A stretch of DNA of 15,171 nt, taken from Bacteroides sp. UBA1317 (GTDB taxonomy: Bacteria; Bacteroidota; Bacteroidia; Bacteroidales; Bacteroidaceae). Positions within the stretch are counted from its first letter, which is position 1; each line of letters opens with the position of its first letter. The notes below the pieces were generated by a model. That model was not told where the DNA came from, searched no databases, and worked only from the letters and a program-made list of their open reading frames with translations. A program made the position numbers and the translations under genes. The DNA is taken from positions 1 to 15,171 of the forward strand of contig DBTL01000005.1 of assembly GCA_002307035.1 (NCBI GenBank). Reading direction: 5' to 3'. Shown here piece by piece: positions 1 through 6,779 of this stretch.

Positions 1-45
1 ATGACAAGCAAAAAAGGGGTAATCAAGCAAGATAGTGCCAAAAGT

Positions 46-174
46 GTGAGAGTAAACACCCAAAAGTGAGAGTAAAACAGCCGAAAACGTGGTAGACATT
101 TTTTACTATCACACGCTGGAACAGCTTACCATAAACTATTTCAGCACTTTCTGTGATAGATGTGAGAGTAAAAC
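46..174 (+). repeat. Cluster of short direct repeats (GTGAGAGTAAAAC-type) with an inverted pair
   Basis: The 11-base core GTGAGAGTAAA occurs three times in the same orientation, at 46-56, 66-76 and 162-172, and the copies at 66-78 and 162-174 share 13 bases. Between the second and third copies, CTATCACA at 106-113 is matched by its reverse complement TGTGATAG at 152-159. Such clusters of short repeats occur near the ends of some insertion sequences, for example the multiple terminal repeats of IS21-type elements, and also at protein-binding sites. An open frame at 1-69, without a visible ribosome binding site, runs into the first copies and could be the tail of a gene that begins outside the window. 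The identity of the element is not established. Confidence 0.4.
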
Positions 175-473
175 GTGTTTTTTCATGAGAGGAGAACTGC
201 TGAATCCTAAGCTCAAATCTTAAATATGACGGTAACTAAATATCTAATAGAGTGAAATCACTCTGAGAAACAGACCTTATATATATAGGTGCGAAGAAAG
301 CATGGATAATTTAGAAAAAGACTTCATCCATAGAATCGATTTATTGCATTTTAAATACTGCTTTATGTGATAAAACAAAAAAGCATTCGACATATAGGGC
401 AAATATCAACTCTATTATTTATCTTTGTTAGCCTATATAACAATAGGTTAGCATACTAATTCGATCAAGAACA
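175..473. other. Non-coding stretch upstream of sppA
   Basis: No convincing gene is seen here. AGAGTGA (249-255) and TCACTCT (258-264) form a compact 7-bp dyad around two bases, which could be a regulator site or a small hairpin. A second weak dyad, ATGGAT (302-307) and ATCCAT (326-331), lies further down. A frame of about 22 codons starting at 302 has no recognisable product and is not called. Confidence 0.4.
420..427 (+). promoter_or_regulatory. Probable -7 promoter element for sppA
   Basis: TATCTTTG fits the TAnnTTTG -7 element of the Bacteroidota primary sigma factor. It lies 46 bases before the sppA start codon, a normal leader length. No good TTTG -33 element is found 19 to 21 bases upstream, so the assignment rests on the -7 box and its position before the first gene of the operon. 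Confidence 0.4.
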
Positions 474-2240
474 ATGAAAGATTTCTTAAAATTCACCCTT
501 GCTACAGTAACCGGCATCATACTAACAAGTGTTGTGATGTTCATTATCGGCATCGTTACTGTTTTCAGTTTGGTATCTGCTTCTGATTCTGAAATAACAG
601 TAAAGAAGAACTCGGTTATGATGCTTGATCTTGATGGTCAACTGGTTGAACGTAGTTCCAAGAACATATTTAAGGAACTGTTCAGCAATGAAGATCCCAC
701 TTATGGATTGGATGATATCTTATCTTCTATAAAGAAAGCCAAAGAAAACGAGAATATAAAAGGGCTCTACGTACAAGCTTCTTCTCTTGGAGCTTCGTTT
801 GCTTCTCTACAAGAAATTCGTGATGCATTGAAGGATTTCAAATCTTCCGGTAAATTCGTCGTAGCCTATGGCGATAATTATTCGCAAAAGCTGTATTATC
901 TTTCGAGTGTAGCCGATAAAGTTTTGCTTAATCCCAAAGGAATGATTGAATGGAGAGGATTGGCATCGCAACCCATTTTCTTCAAAGATCTGTTGAGCAA
1001 AATAGGCGTTGAAATGCAGATATTCAAAGTTGGTACTTATAAATCGGCTGTAGAACCATTTTCAGCTACGGAAATGAGTCCGGCTAACCGTGAACAAGTA
1101 GGTGAATATATCGGTTCTATCTGGCACCAAATGCTGACTGACGTTTCTGCTTCACGCAAAATAAAGGTTGATTCCTTAAATATGTATGCAGACCGTGCGT
1201 TGATGTTCCATCCTTCAGAAGAAAGTGTGAAATGCGGATTGGCCGATACATTAATATACAAGAATGATGTACGCGACTACTTAAAGAAATTAGTCAAGAT
1301 CGGAAAAGACGATAATCTGGCTATTTTAGGCCTGGACGACATGATTAACGTGAAAAAGAATACACCGAAAGATAAAAGTGGAAATATCATAGCTGTGTAC
1401 TATGCTTTTGGCGAAATAGACGGTGCGAAAAGCAAAACAGATGATGAAGGGATTGATTCGAAGCAAGTTATCGAAGATCTACGTAAGCTAAAAGAAGATA
1501 AAGACGTGAAAGCAGTTGTTATGCGTGTAAACTCACCGGGTGGAAGCGCTTTCGGATCGGAACAAATATGGCAAGCCGTCTCTGAACTGAAAAAAGAGAA
1601 GCCGGTTATTGTGTCTATGGGAGATTATGCTGCTTCAGGTGGTTACTACATCTCATGTGCCGCCAACAGCATTGTGGCAGACGCCACCACGCTTACCGGT
1701 TCCATCGGAATCTTCGGAATGATACCTAATGCCAAAGAGCTGGCAGGCAAAGTGGGGATAAGCTTTGATGTAGTGAAAACAAATAAATTTGCCGACTTCG
1801 GCAACATTATGCGTGGAATGAACACCGACGAGCAAGCATTGATGCAGATGATGATAAATCAAGGATATGATCTCTTCCTGACACGTTGCGCCGAAGGACG
1901 TAAAATGACGAAAGCTAAGATGGAAAAGATTGCCGAAGGACGTGTGTGGACGGGTGCGAAGGCAAAACAAATCGGATTGGTTGATGAACTTGGCGGCATA
2001 AACAAAGCCATAGAGATTGCAGTGAAAAAAGCGAAAGTAGACGGATACACCATTGTAGACTATCCGGACAAGAAAGATTTCCTTGCTGAATTGCTTGACA
2101 TGAAGCCGACTAATTATATCGAAACTCGCTTGATGAAAAGTCAACTTGTCGATTTCTACAAAGAATTCGGATTATTAAAGAATCTGGAAGGAAGCAACTT
2201 CTTGCAAGCACGCGTGCCTTTCGAGTTGAATATAAAATAA
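474..2240 (+). CDS. sppA: Signal peptide peptidase SppA, 67 kDa type
   Basis: This 588-residue protein is a membrane-bound serine protease of family S49 that degrades signal peptides left after protein export. An uncleaved N-terminal membrane segment covers about residues 8-33, followed by the two tandem S49 domains typical of the long bacterial form. The general base is probably Lys190 in GTYKSAVEPF of the first domain. The nucleophile is probably Ser388 in DYAASGGYY of the second domain, preceded by the oxyanion-loop motif NSPGG at 353-357. This Lys/Ser arrangement across two domains matches Escherichia coli SppA (Lys209/Ser409). The start is the first ATG after the promoter-like box at 420-427. 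Only 10 bases separate its stop from lpxK, so it heads the operon. Both the family and completeness are clear. Confidence 0.95.
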   Translation: MKDFLKFTLATVTGIILTSVVMFIIGIVTVFSLVSASDSEITVKKNSVMMLDLDGQLVERSSKNIFKELFSNEDPTYGLDDILSSIKKAKENENIKGLYVQASSLGASFASLQEIRDALKDFKSSGKFVVAYGDNYSQKLYYLSSVADKVLLNPKGMIEWRGLASQPIFFKDLLSKIGVEMQIFKVGTYKSAVEPFSATEMSPANREQVGEYIGSIWHQMLTDVSASRKIKVDSLNMYADRALMFHPSEESVKCGLADTLIYKNDVRDYLKKLVKIGKDDNLAILGLDDMINVKKNTPKDKSGNIIAVYYAFGEIDGAKSKTDDEGIDSKQVIEDLRKLKEDKDVKAVVMRVNSPGGSAFGSEQIWQAVSELKKEKPVIVSMGDYAASGGYYISCAANSIVADATTLTGSIGIFGMIPNAKELAGKVGISFDVVKTNKFADFGNIMRGMNTDEQALMQMMINQGYDLFLTRCAEGRKMTKAKMEKIAEGRVWTGAKAKQIGLVDELGGINKAIEIAVKKAKVDGYTIVDYPDKKDFLAELLDMKPTNYIETRLMKSQLVDFYKEFGLLKNLEGSNFLQARVPFELNIK

Positions 2241-2250
2241 ACTAATTTGG

Positions 2251-3378
2251 ATGGAGGAATCCCGAATCAAACTAAATAAATGGTTGTATCCCGTTTCTAT
2301 GTTATATGGAGCGGTTATAGGTATAAGAAACAAACTCTTTGACTGGGGATTCCTTCGGTCAAAGAGTTTCGACATTCCAACCATTTGCATCGGTAACCTC
2401 TCCGTGGGGGGAACGGGCAAGACTCCTCATACCGAATATTTGATAAAGCTACTTCAGGCCGAATTTCAGCTTGCCGTGCTCAGTCGCGGATATAAACGTC
2501 ACAGTCACGGATACTTATTAGCATCGGCCAAAAGTACTGCTCGCACTATTGGTGATGAGCCTTATCAGATAAAAACTAAATTCCCCAGCATCCGTGTGGC
2601 AGTGGATGAGAATCGTTGTCACGGCATAGAGAAGCTGCGCAAATTGAATGATCCGATTGTCGACTTAATTCTTTTAGACGATGCTTTTCAACATCGATAT
2701 GTAAAAGCCGGCATCAGCATATTGCTCACAGACTATCATCGTTTGTTTTGCGAAGACCAACTCCTTCCGGTAGGACGACTACGCGAATCTATCAACGGAA
2801 AGAACCGCGCTCAAATCGTCATTGTTACCAAATGTCCGGCAGACATCAAGCCGATTGATTTTAATATCATCAGTAAGCAACTCGATCTTTACCCTTATCA
2901 ACAGCTTTACTTCTCGACCTTTAAGTATGGTAAGCTGACCCCTGTATTTCCCGAATTAACGGAAAAGAAACGAGAACTATCCTCATTAAAGGCAGACGAA
3001 CAGGTATTATTGCTCACCGGCATAGCATCACCAACCACTATTGTGAAAGAGTTGCAAACCCGTACTCCTCACATCGATCTACTTTCGTTTGATGATCACC
3101 ATGACTTCAGCAAGCAAGATATGCAATTGATAAAGGAACGTTTTGAACAGCTAGACAGAGAGAAGAAAATTATTATTACGACAGAGAAAGATGCAGCCAG
3201 GCTTATACACCACCCTGCACTAAGTGACGAATTAAAAGCGTATCTTTACGCTCTGCCTATAGAAGTTAGGATATTACAAAACCAGCAACATATATTTAAC
3301 CAAAACATTATTGGCTATGTTAGAGAAAATAGAAGAAACAGCAGCTTTTCTAAGAGAGAAGATGCATACAAGTCCTGA
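2251..3378 (+). CDS. lpxK: Tetraacyldisaccharide 4'-kinase LpxK
   Basis: LpxK is the inner-membrane kinase that phosphorylates the 4' position of the lipid A disaccharide precursor using ATP, giving lipid IVA. Visible signatures are a Walker A loop VGGTGKTP at residues 52-59, LSRGYKR at 77-83, GDEP at 101-104, DDAFQHR at 143-149, LPVGRLRE at 172-179 and TEKDAARL toward the C-terminus. The hydrophobic N-terminus (about 11-32) fits the family's membrane association. Its 375 residues are near the usual length in Bacteroides. It starts 10 bases after sppA. Its last 62 bases overlap the start of the phosphorylase gene in another frame, which argues for co-transcription. A complete lipid A kinase supports a Gram-negative host. 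Confidence 0.95.
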   Translation: MEESRIKLNKWLYPVSMLYGAVIGIRNKLFDWGFLRSKSFDIPTICIGNLSVGGTGKTPHTEYLIKLLQAEFQLAVLSRGYKRHSHGYLLASAKSTARTIGDEPYQIKTKFPSIRVAVDENRCHGIEKLRKLNDPIVDLILLDDAFQHRYVKAGISILLTDYHRLFCEDQLLPVGRLRESINGKNRAQIVIVTKCPADIKPIDFNIISKQLDLYPYQQLYFSTFKYGKLTPVFPELTEKKRELSSLKADEQVLLLTGIASPTTIVKELQTRTPHIDLLSFDDHHDFSKQDMQLIKERFEQLDREKKIIITTEKDAARLIHHPALSDELKAYLYALPIEVRILQNQQHIFNQNIIGYVRENRRNSSFSKREDAYKS

Positions 3379-4123
3379 AACGGCTATCATACTAGGTACC
3401 GGACTTGGTAGTTTGGCGAACGAGATAACAGAAAAGTATGAGATAAAATACGAAGATATCCCCAATTTTCCTGTTTCAACCGTAGAAGGACATAGTGGTA
3501 AACTGATCTTCGGTAAACTGGGGAATAAAGATATCATGGCCATGCAAGGACGTTTTCATTACTACGAAGGTTATTCTATGAAGGAAGTAACTTTCCCGGT
3601 ACGTGTTATGAAAGAGCTTGGCATCAAGACCTTGTTTGTGTCCAATGCCAGTGGCGGAACGAACCCCGACTTTGAAATAGGCGATCTGATGATTATCACC
3701 GACCATATCAATTACTTCCCCGAACATCCGTTGCGTGGTAAGAATCTGTATGGTGATCGATTCCCCGACATGAGCGAAGCTTACTCCAAAGAACTCATTG
3801 GCAAAGCATTAGTGATAGCTAAGGAAAAAGGCATCAAAGTACAGCAAGGTATCTACATCGGTACACAAGGCCCTACATTTGAAACGCCTGCCGAATATAA
3901 GCTTTTCCACATATTGGGAGCTGACGCAGTAGGGATGTCTACCGTACCCGAAGTAATTGTAGCCAACCATTGCAAGATCAAAGTCTTCGGTATCTCAGTC
4001 ATCACCGACCTGGGAGTAGAAGGAAAAATAGTAGAAGTGTCGCATGAAGAAGTTCAACTGGCAGCGGATGCCGCCCAACCAAAGATGACAACTATCATGC
4101 GCGAACTCATAAATCGTGCTTAA
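3317..4123 (+). CDS. punA: Purine nucleoside phosphorylase, trimeric type I
   Basis: The enzyme splits purine (deoxy)nucleosides with phosphate to give the free base and (deoxy)ribose 1-phosphate in cytoplasmic purine salvage. In the 268-residue reading from ATG 3317 the family motifs are GTGLGS (27-32), VEGHSGK (56-62), GRFHYYEG (78-85), NASGG (110-114), the base-contacting ETPAE (189-193) and VGMSTVPE (205-212). A TTG at 3311 would add two residues, but the ATG gives the usual N-terminus MLEKIEETAAF. The start lies inside the 3' end of lpxK. The residue that in human PNP is Asn243, which favours 6-oxopurines, appears to be Asp231 here (motif ITDLG), so the base preference may differ from the classical inosine/guanosine type. 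Confidence 0.93.
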   Translation: MLEKIEETAAFLREKMHTSPETAIILGTGLGSLANEITEKYEIKYEDIPNFPVSTVEGHSGKLIFGKLGNKDIMAMQGRFHYYEGYSMKEVTFPVRVMKELGIKTLFVSNASGGTNPDFEIGDLMIITDHINYFPEHPLRGKNLYGDRFPDMSEAYSKELIGKALVIAKEKGIKVQQGIYIGTQGPTFETPAEYKLFHILGADAVGMSTVPEVIVANHCKIKVFGISVITDLGVEGKIVEVSHEEVQLAADAAQPKMTTIMRELINRA

Positions 4124-5167
4124 ATGACAAGAACAGAAATAGCTACCATCGGCGAGTTTGGCCTTATCCGTCGACTCACCGAAGGCATTGAATTGCAAAA
4201 CGAATCGAGTAAGTATGGCATAGGCGATGATGCCGCCGTACTCTCCTACCCTGCCGACAAACAAGTGCTCGTCACCACCGACCTATTGATGGAAGGCGTG
4301 CACTTCGACCTTATTTATGTTCCACTCAAACATCTGGGATATAAATCGGCTGTCGTTAATTTCTCCGACATCTATGCTATGAACGGCACCCCGAAACAAA
4401 TAACAGTTTCTCTTGCCATCTCCAAACGTTTCAGCATAGAAGATATGGAAGAGTTCTACGCCGGCCTGCGTCTTGCTTGCAAACAATATAATGTAGATAT
4501 AATAGGTGGAGATACCTCCTCTTCTCTCACAGGTATGGCCATTAGCATCACCTGCATAGGAGAAGCTGAAAAGGGAGAAGTGGTCTATCGCAATGGTGCC
4601 CGTGAAACAGACCTCATCTGCGTCAGCGGTGACTTGGGAGCAGCCTACATGGGTCTGCAACTTTTAGAGCGCGAGAAAGTAGTACTCAGAGGAGAGACAG
4701 AAGTCAAGCCCGACTTTACCGGAAAAGAGTATCTTCTGGAACGCCAATTGAAGCCTGAAGCTCGCGGAGACATCATTAAAAAACTGAGAGAAGCAGGCGT
4801 TACCCCTACCTCCATGATGGATGTTTCCGATGGCCTCTCTTCAGAACTGCTACATATCTGCACACAAAGCAAAGTAGGTTGCCGAGTGTACGAAGAGCAT
4901 ATACCGATAGACTACCAGACAGCTGTGATGGCAGAAGAATTCAACATGAACCTCACCACCTGTGCACTCAATGGTGGCGAAGACTATGAGCTACTCTTCA
5001 CCGTCCCCATTGCCGACCACGAGAAGGTAGCCGAGATGGAAGGCGTCAAGTTGATAGGTCACATCACCAAACCCGATATGGGTTGCGCCCTCATCACAAG
5101 AGACGGGCAAGAGTTTGAACTCAAAGCCCAAGGATGGAATCCATTGATGGAAAATAAAAAAGAATAA
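4124..5167 (+). CDS. thiL: Thiamine-monophosphate kinase ThiL
   Basis: ThiL phosphorylates thiamine monophosphate with ATP to make thiamine pyrophosphate, the active cofactor. The 347-residue protein has the PurM/ThiL fold signatures in order: GIGDDAAV at 32-39, TTDLLMEGVHF at 51-61, NFSDIYAMNG at 79-88, GGDTSSS at 128-134, MDVSDGLSS at 232-240 and NGGEDYELLFTV at 283-294. The aspartate-rich motifs bind the magnesium ions and nucleotide. The ATG directly follows the TAA of punA with no gap, suggesting translational coupling. The gene is intact and is the last of the operon, followed within 20 bases by a terminator hairpin. No TPP riboswitch is seen before it, as expected for an internal operon gene. 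Confidence 0.95.
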   Translation: MTRTEIATIGEFGLIRRLTEGIELQNESSKYGIGDDAAVLSYPADKQVLVTTDLLMEGVHFDLIYVPLKHLGYKSAVVNFSDIYAMNGTPKQITVSLAISKRFSIEDMEEFYAGLRLACKQYNVDIIGGDTSSSLTGMAISITCIGEAEKGEVVYRNGARETDLICVSGDLGAAYMGLQLLEREKVVLRGETEVKPDFTGKEYLLERQLKPEARGDIIKKLREAGVTPTSMMDVSDGLSSELLHICTQSKVGCRVYEEHIPIDYQTAVMAEEFNMNLTTCALNGGEDYELLFTVPIADHEKVAEMEGVKLIGHITKPDMGCALITRDGQEFELKAQGWNPLMENKKE

Positions 5168-5183
5168 TTTTTTTCGATCACTT

Positions 5184-5227
5184 AAACGCTGATAATTAGC
5201 TCAATAGCCAACTATCAGCGTTTTTTT
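5184..5227 (+). terminator. Rho-independent terminator of the sppA-lpxK-punA-thiL operon
   Basis: AAACGCTGATA (5184-5194) pairs perfectly with TATCAGCGTTT (5213-5223) over 11 bp, and a run of seven T follows at 5221-5227. The loop is 18 bases. It lies 16 bases after the thiL stop and before the tRNA promoter, so it separates the two transcripts. Confidence 0.9.
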
Positions 5228-5239
5228 ATCTCCAGCCCA

Positions 5240-5270
5240 TTTGCTAGTTTAAAAACTTTCACTACCTTTG
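5240..5270 (+). promoter_or_regulatory. Promoter of tRNA-Phe (TTTG-N19-TACCTTTG)
   Basis: A -33 element TTTG at 5240-5243 and a -7 element TACCTTTG at 5263-5270 are separated by 19 bases, an exact match to the Bacteroidota housekeeping promoter. Transcription would begin roughly ten bases before the mature tRNA. This is the clearest promoter in the window and the best sequence evidence for the phylum. Confidence 0.85.
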
Positions 5271-5287
5271 CAACCGCAAATAAGCAA

Positions 5288-5360
5288 GGTGCCATAGCTC
5301 AGTTGGTAGAGCAAAGGACTGAAAATCCTTGTGTCCCCGGTTCGATTCCTGGTGGCACCA
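5288..5360 (+). tRNA. tRNA-Phe (anticodon GAA)
   Basis: The 73-base cloverleaf has acceptor strands GGTGCCA (5288-5294) and TGGCACC (5353-5359) with discriminator A at 5360. The anticodon stem AAGGA/TCCTT encloses the loop CTGAAAA, giving anticodon GAA at 5321-5323. The T arm carries GGTTCGATTCC. The 3' CCA is not encoded. It marks the border between the conserved chromosome to the left and mobile DNA to the right, although no second copy of its 3' end was found in the window. Confidence 0.97.
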
Positions 5361-5384
5361 CCTTAAAAAGACTTCAAGTTTGGT

Positions 5385-5416
5385 AAATCCCTGAAATACA
5401 GACGTTTCAGGGATTT
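5385..5416 (+). terminator. Hairpin after tRNA-Phe, probable terminator
   Basis: AAATCCCTGAAA (5385-5396) and TTTCAGGGATTT (5405-5416) form a perfect 12-bp stem with an 8-base loop, followed by the T-rich CTATTTT. It starts 25 bases after the tRNA. The poly-T tail is interrupted, so the terminator role is inferred from its position and stem strength. Confidence 0.7.
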
Positions 5417-5465
5417 CTATTTTCGGCAAAATTCCACTTTTTAGCAAAATTCGTACAAGTCCCAA

Positions 5466-6255
5466 GTGATTAAAGACATCGACAGGAATATCAGGCAACT
5501 CTTAAAGACCGATGCAAAATTCTATGCTATACACGTCAGTCCGTCGGAAAAGGAACTGCAAGCGATGGGGAGCACGGAACAGGAACAACTCGAAGCCATG
5601 AAACGATATATCCGTGAAGTGTTCATTCCCGAATATGACAAGAATCTCAACAAAGGATTATCGGCAGAGGAGATCAAGTTTTACGGCAAAATTTATTTAA
5701 ACCGTGACAGTTCCGACAATCCTCTCAACATGCACTGCCATTTGATTGTGAGCCATAAAGAACAATCGAACATAGTCAAGATAAACCCGCTAACCAACCA
5801 CCGAAACACCAAGAAAGGCGTTATTACAGGCGGTTTTGACCGTACAGTTTTATTCGAGAATATAGAAAAGGGATCTAACAAACTATTCGGCTACAATCGG
5901 CAGTTGCCGAAACGTTCGAGTATTACAATACTATAAAAAACGGTACTATCGCGGATATACTACGGATGCAGGAACAGGAATTGAAAGCCACCGAACAAAA
6001 TTTTGCTGGTGAAAAGAAAAAAATTGTTGATATACAAATGGATGAAAATGTAAAAGCTCAAACACACACAAATTTAAAAATAAATTCAGATACTTCAATA
6101 CAACAGTAAATCAGTGCACCAGTACAACAACAAATGAAAACGGGTTATCTTCTTTATTTTCTATACTTCCGTCGGCTACAAACGTCAATCCGATTGATGA
6201 ACAACAACCACTAAAGCCCAAGAATAAGAAGAAACGAAGGCCAAGATTAAATTGA
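5466..6255 (+). pseudogene. Relaxase/mobilization protein remnant (Bacteroides MobB-like)
   Basis: The frame beginning near 5466 encodes the middle of a Bacteroides mobilization relaxase-type protein, with AIHVSPSEKE at about residues 21-30, KFYGKIYLNRD at 71-81 and the histidine pair MHCHLIVS at 89-96, which probably binds metal. Its usual N-terminal part, roughly the first 50-60 residues, is missing, so the GTG at 5466 is not the real start. One base has been lost near 5908: the frame stops at 5936, while ETFEYYNTIKNGTI and the following coiled, charged region continue in the next frame to a stop at 6107-6109. After another shift, the segment SLFSILPSATNVNPID with its lysine-rich tail ends at 6253-6255. 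The product cannot be functional. It is the left remnant of a mobilizable element. Confidence 0.75.
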
Positions 6256-6568
6256 TAATGTTTCATCTGATAAACAAAGGTACATTCCGGAAATAAGACG
6301 TCAACACCAAGCCCTGCTGGTTTTACAGGAAATTTCCACATCTACGCTGCGTTTCGGGTAATATTCCCGTAAAAGTGTTGTCTCATTAATTCTCTACATG
6401 GCGGAGATGTTTAACAGATATAAAAAGGAAGAAATATGTTCGTTGACCTGTGGCGGCATAGATATTGTCAGCCAATTCAACCTATTGCACACACAATTTA
6501 TTAATATAGTGGCTTTTATCTATTTATTTGAAAAATTTTATATCTTTGCGTTATGCTTAATAGCATAA
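6256..6568 (+). pseudogene. Possible decayed reading frame between the relaxase remnant and the peptide gene
   Basis: One frame stays open across most of this stretch. It reads IDNVSSDKQRYIPEIRRQHQ and then about 22 residues to an in-frame TAA near 6359, then SRKSVVSLILYMAEMFNRYK and a further segment containing EEICSLTCGGIDIVSQFN, ending near 6568. The composition of the middle part resembles a soluble helical protein, but I do not recognise the family. The frame also lacks a clear start. Its end overlaps the promoter region of the peptide gene. It may be leftover coding DNA of the same mobile element or chance; nothing else is seen in the stretch. Confidence 0.25.
6541..6568 (+). promoter_or_regulatory. 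Promoter -7 element and dyad ahead of the peptide gene
   Basis: TATCTTTG at 6541-6548 fits the TAnnTTTG element. The only -33 candidate, TTTTA at 6514-6518, is weak. Immediately downstream, TTATGC (6551-6556) and GCATAA (6563-6568) form a perfect 6-bp dyad at the expected transcription start and early leader. This could be an operator or a 5' leader hairpin. The placement, 50 bases before the peptide start, favours transcription of the peptide and enzyme from here. Confidence 0.5.
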
Positions 6569-6583
6569 GTAATAATTTATAAA

Positions 6584-6590
6584 AAGGAGG
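6584..6590 (+). promoter_or_regulatory. Strong Shine-Dalgarno site of the peptide gene
   Basis: AAGGAGG lies 7 bases before ATG 6598 and is a near-perfect anti-16S match. Bacteroidota genes rarely use such sites and none of the operon genes to the left has one. It fixes the start of the 38-codon gene. The 12 bases TAAAAAGGAGGT at 6580-6591 recur before the integrase remnant at 8833-8844. Confidence 0.7.
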
Positions 6591-6597
6591 TTAACTT

Positions 6598-6714
6598 ATG
6601 ATTTACAAGAAACCCGAAATTTTGGCACAAAGTACTACACAGATGGCAGAATGCCGTCCTAACAGTAAGCCGAGTGGAAGACCATGTAAACCTGGCGGAC
6701 CAGGTGGACGTTAA
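6598..6714 (+). CDS. Small cationic peptide, candidate RiPP precursor
   Basis: The 38-residue peptide begins MIYKKPEILAQ, a leader-like start of the M-x-Y-x-K-P-E type seen in several radical SAM-modified peptide precursors. The region after residue 18 contains Cys19 and Cys30, each followed by a basic residue and proline (C-R-P and C-K-P), and ends in glycine/proline-rich PGGPGGR. From residue 19 on there are five basic residues and no acidic one, so a released C-terminal part would be strongly cationic. A strong ribosome binding site at 6584-6590 decides the start. The gene directly precedes a PqqD-radical SAM-SPASM enzyme, the usual arrangement of precursor and maturase. I infer a thioether or other carbon-linked modification involving the cysteines; the actual chemistry and activity are unknown. 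I do not recognise a named peptide family. Confidence 0.75.
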   Translation: MIYKKPEILAQSTTQMAECRPNSKPSGRPCKPGGPGGR

Positions 6715-6719
6715 TGAAC

Positions 6720-6762
6720 AGTCAGGCGATGGTACTTACAATATAGGACTCATCGCCTGATT
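6720..6762 (+). promoter_or_regulatory. Intercistronic hairpin between peptide and radical SAM genes
   Basis: TCAGGCGATG (6722-6731) pairs perfectly with CATCGCCTGA (6751-6760), extendable by one G-U and one A-U pair to 6720/6762. The loop is 19 bases and no T run follows. It lies between the peptide stop (6714) and the enzyme start (6780). It may act as a partial terminator or protect the peptide mRNA, so that peptide is made in excess of enzyme. Confidence 0.7.
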
Positions 6763-6779
6763 ACTTAAGATATATTATT

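Noticed and set aside
302..370. Small ORF of about 22 codons upstream of sppA
   Set aside because: No ribosome binding site, no recognisable peptide features and no enzyme neighbour.
3311..3316. TTG start for the purine nucleoside phosphorylase
   Set aside because: The ATG six bases later gives the normal N-terminus for the family; the TTG adds only two residues.
4090..4124. TPP riboswitch before thiL
   Set aside because: The gene starts directly at the stop of punA and there is no room or conserved motif for one.
5385..5416. Hairpin after tRNA-Phe as an attachment site
   Set aside because: It has no second copy in the window and is better explained as the tRNA terminator.
5466..5936. A complete 156-residue gene for a small relaxase-like protein
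   Set aside because: Its homologous sequence continues in another frame after a single-base loss near 5908, and the usual N-terminal part is missing, so it is a fragment and not a gene.
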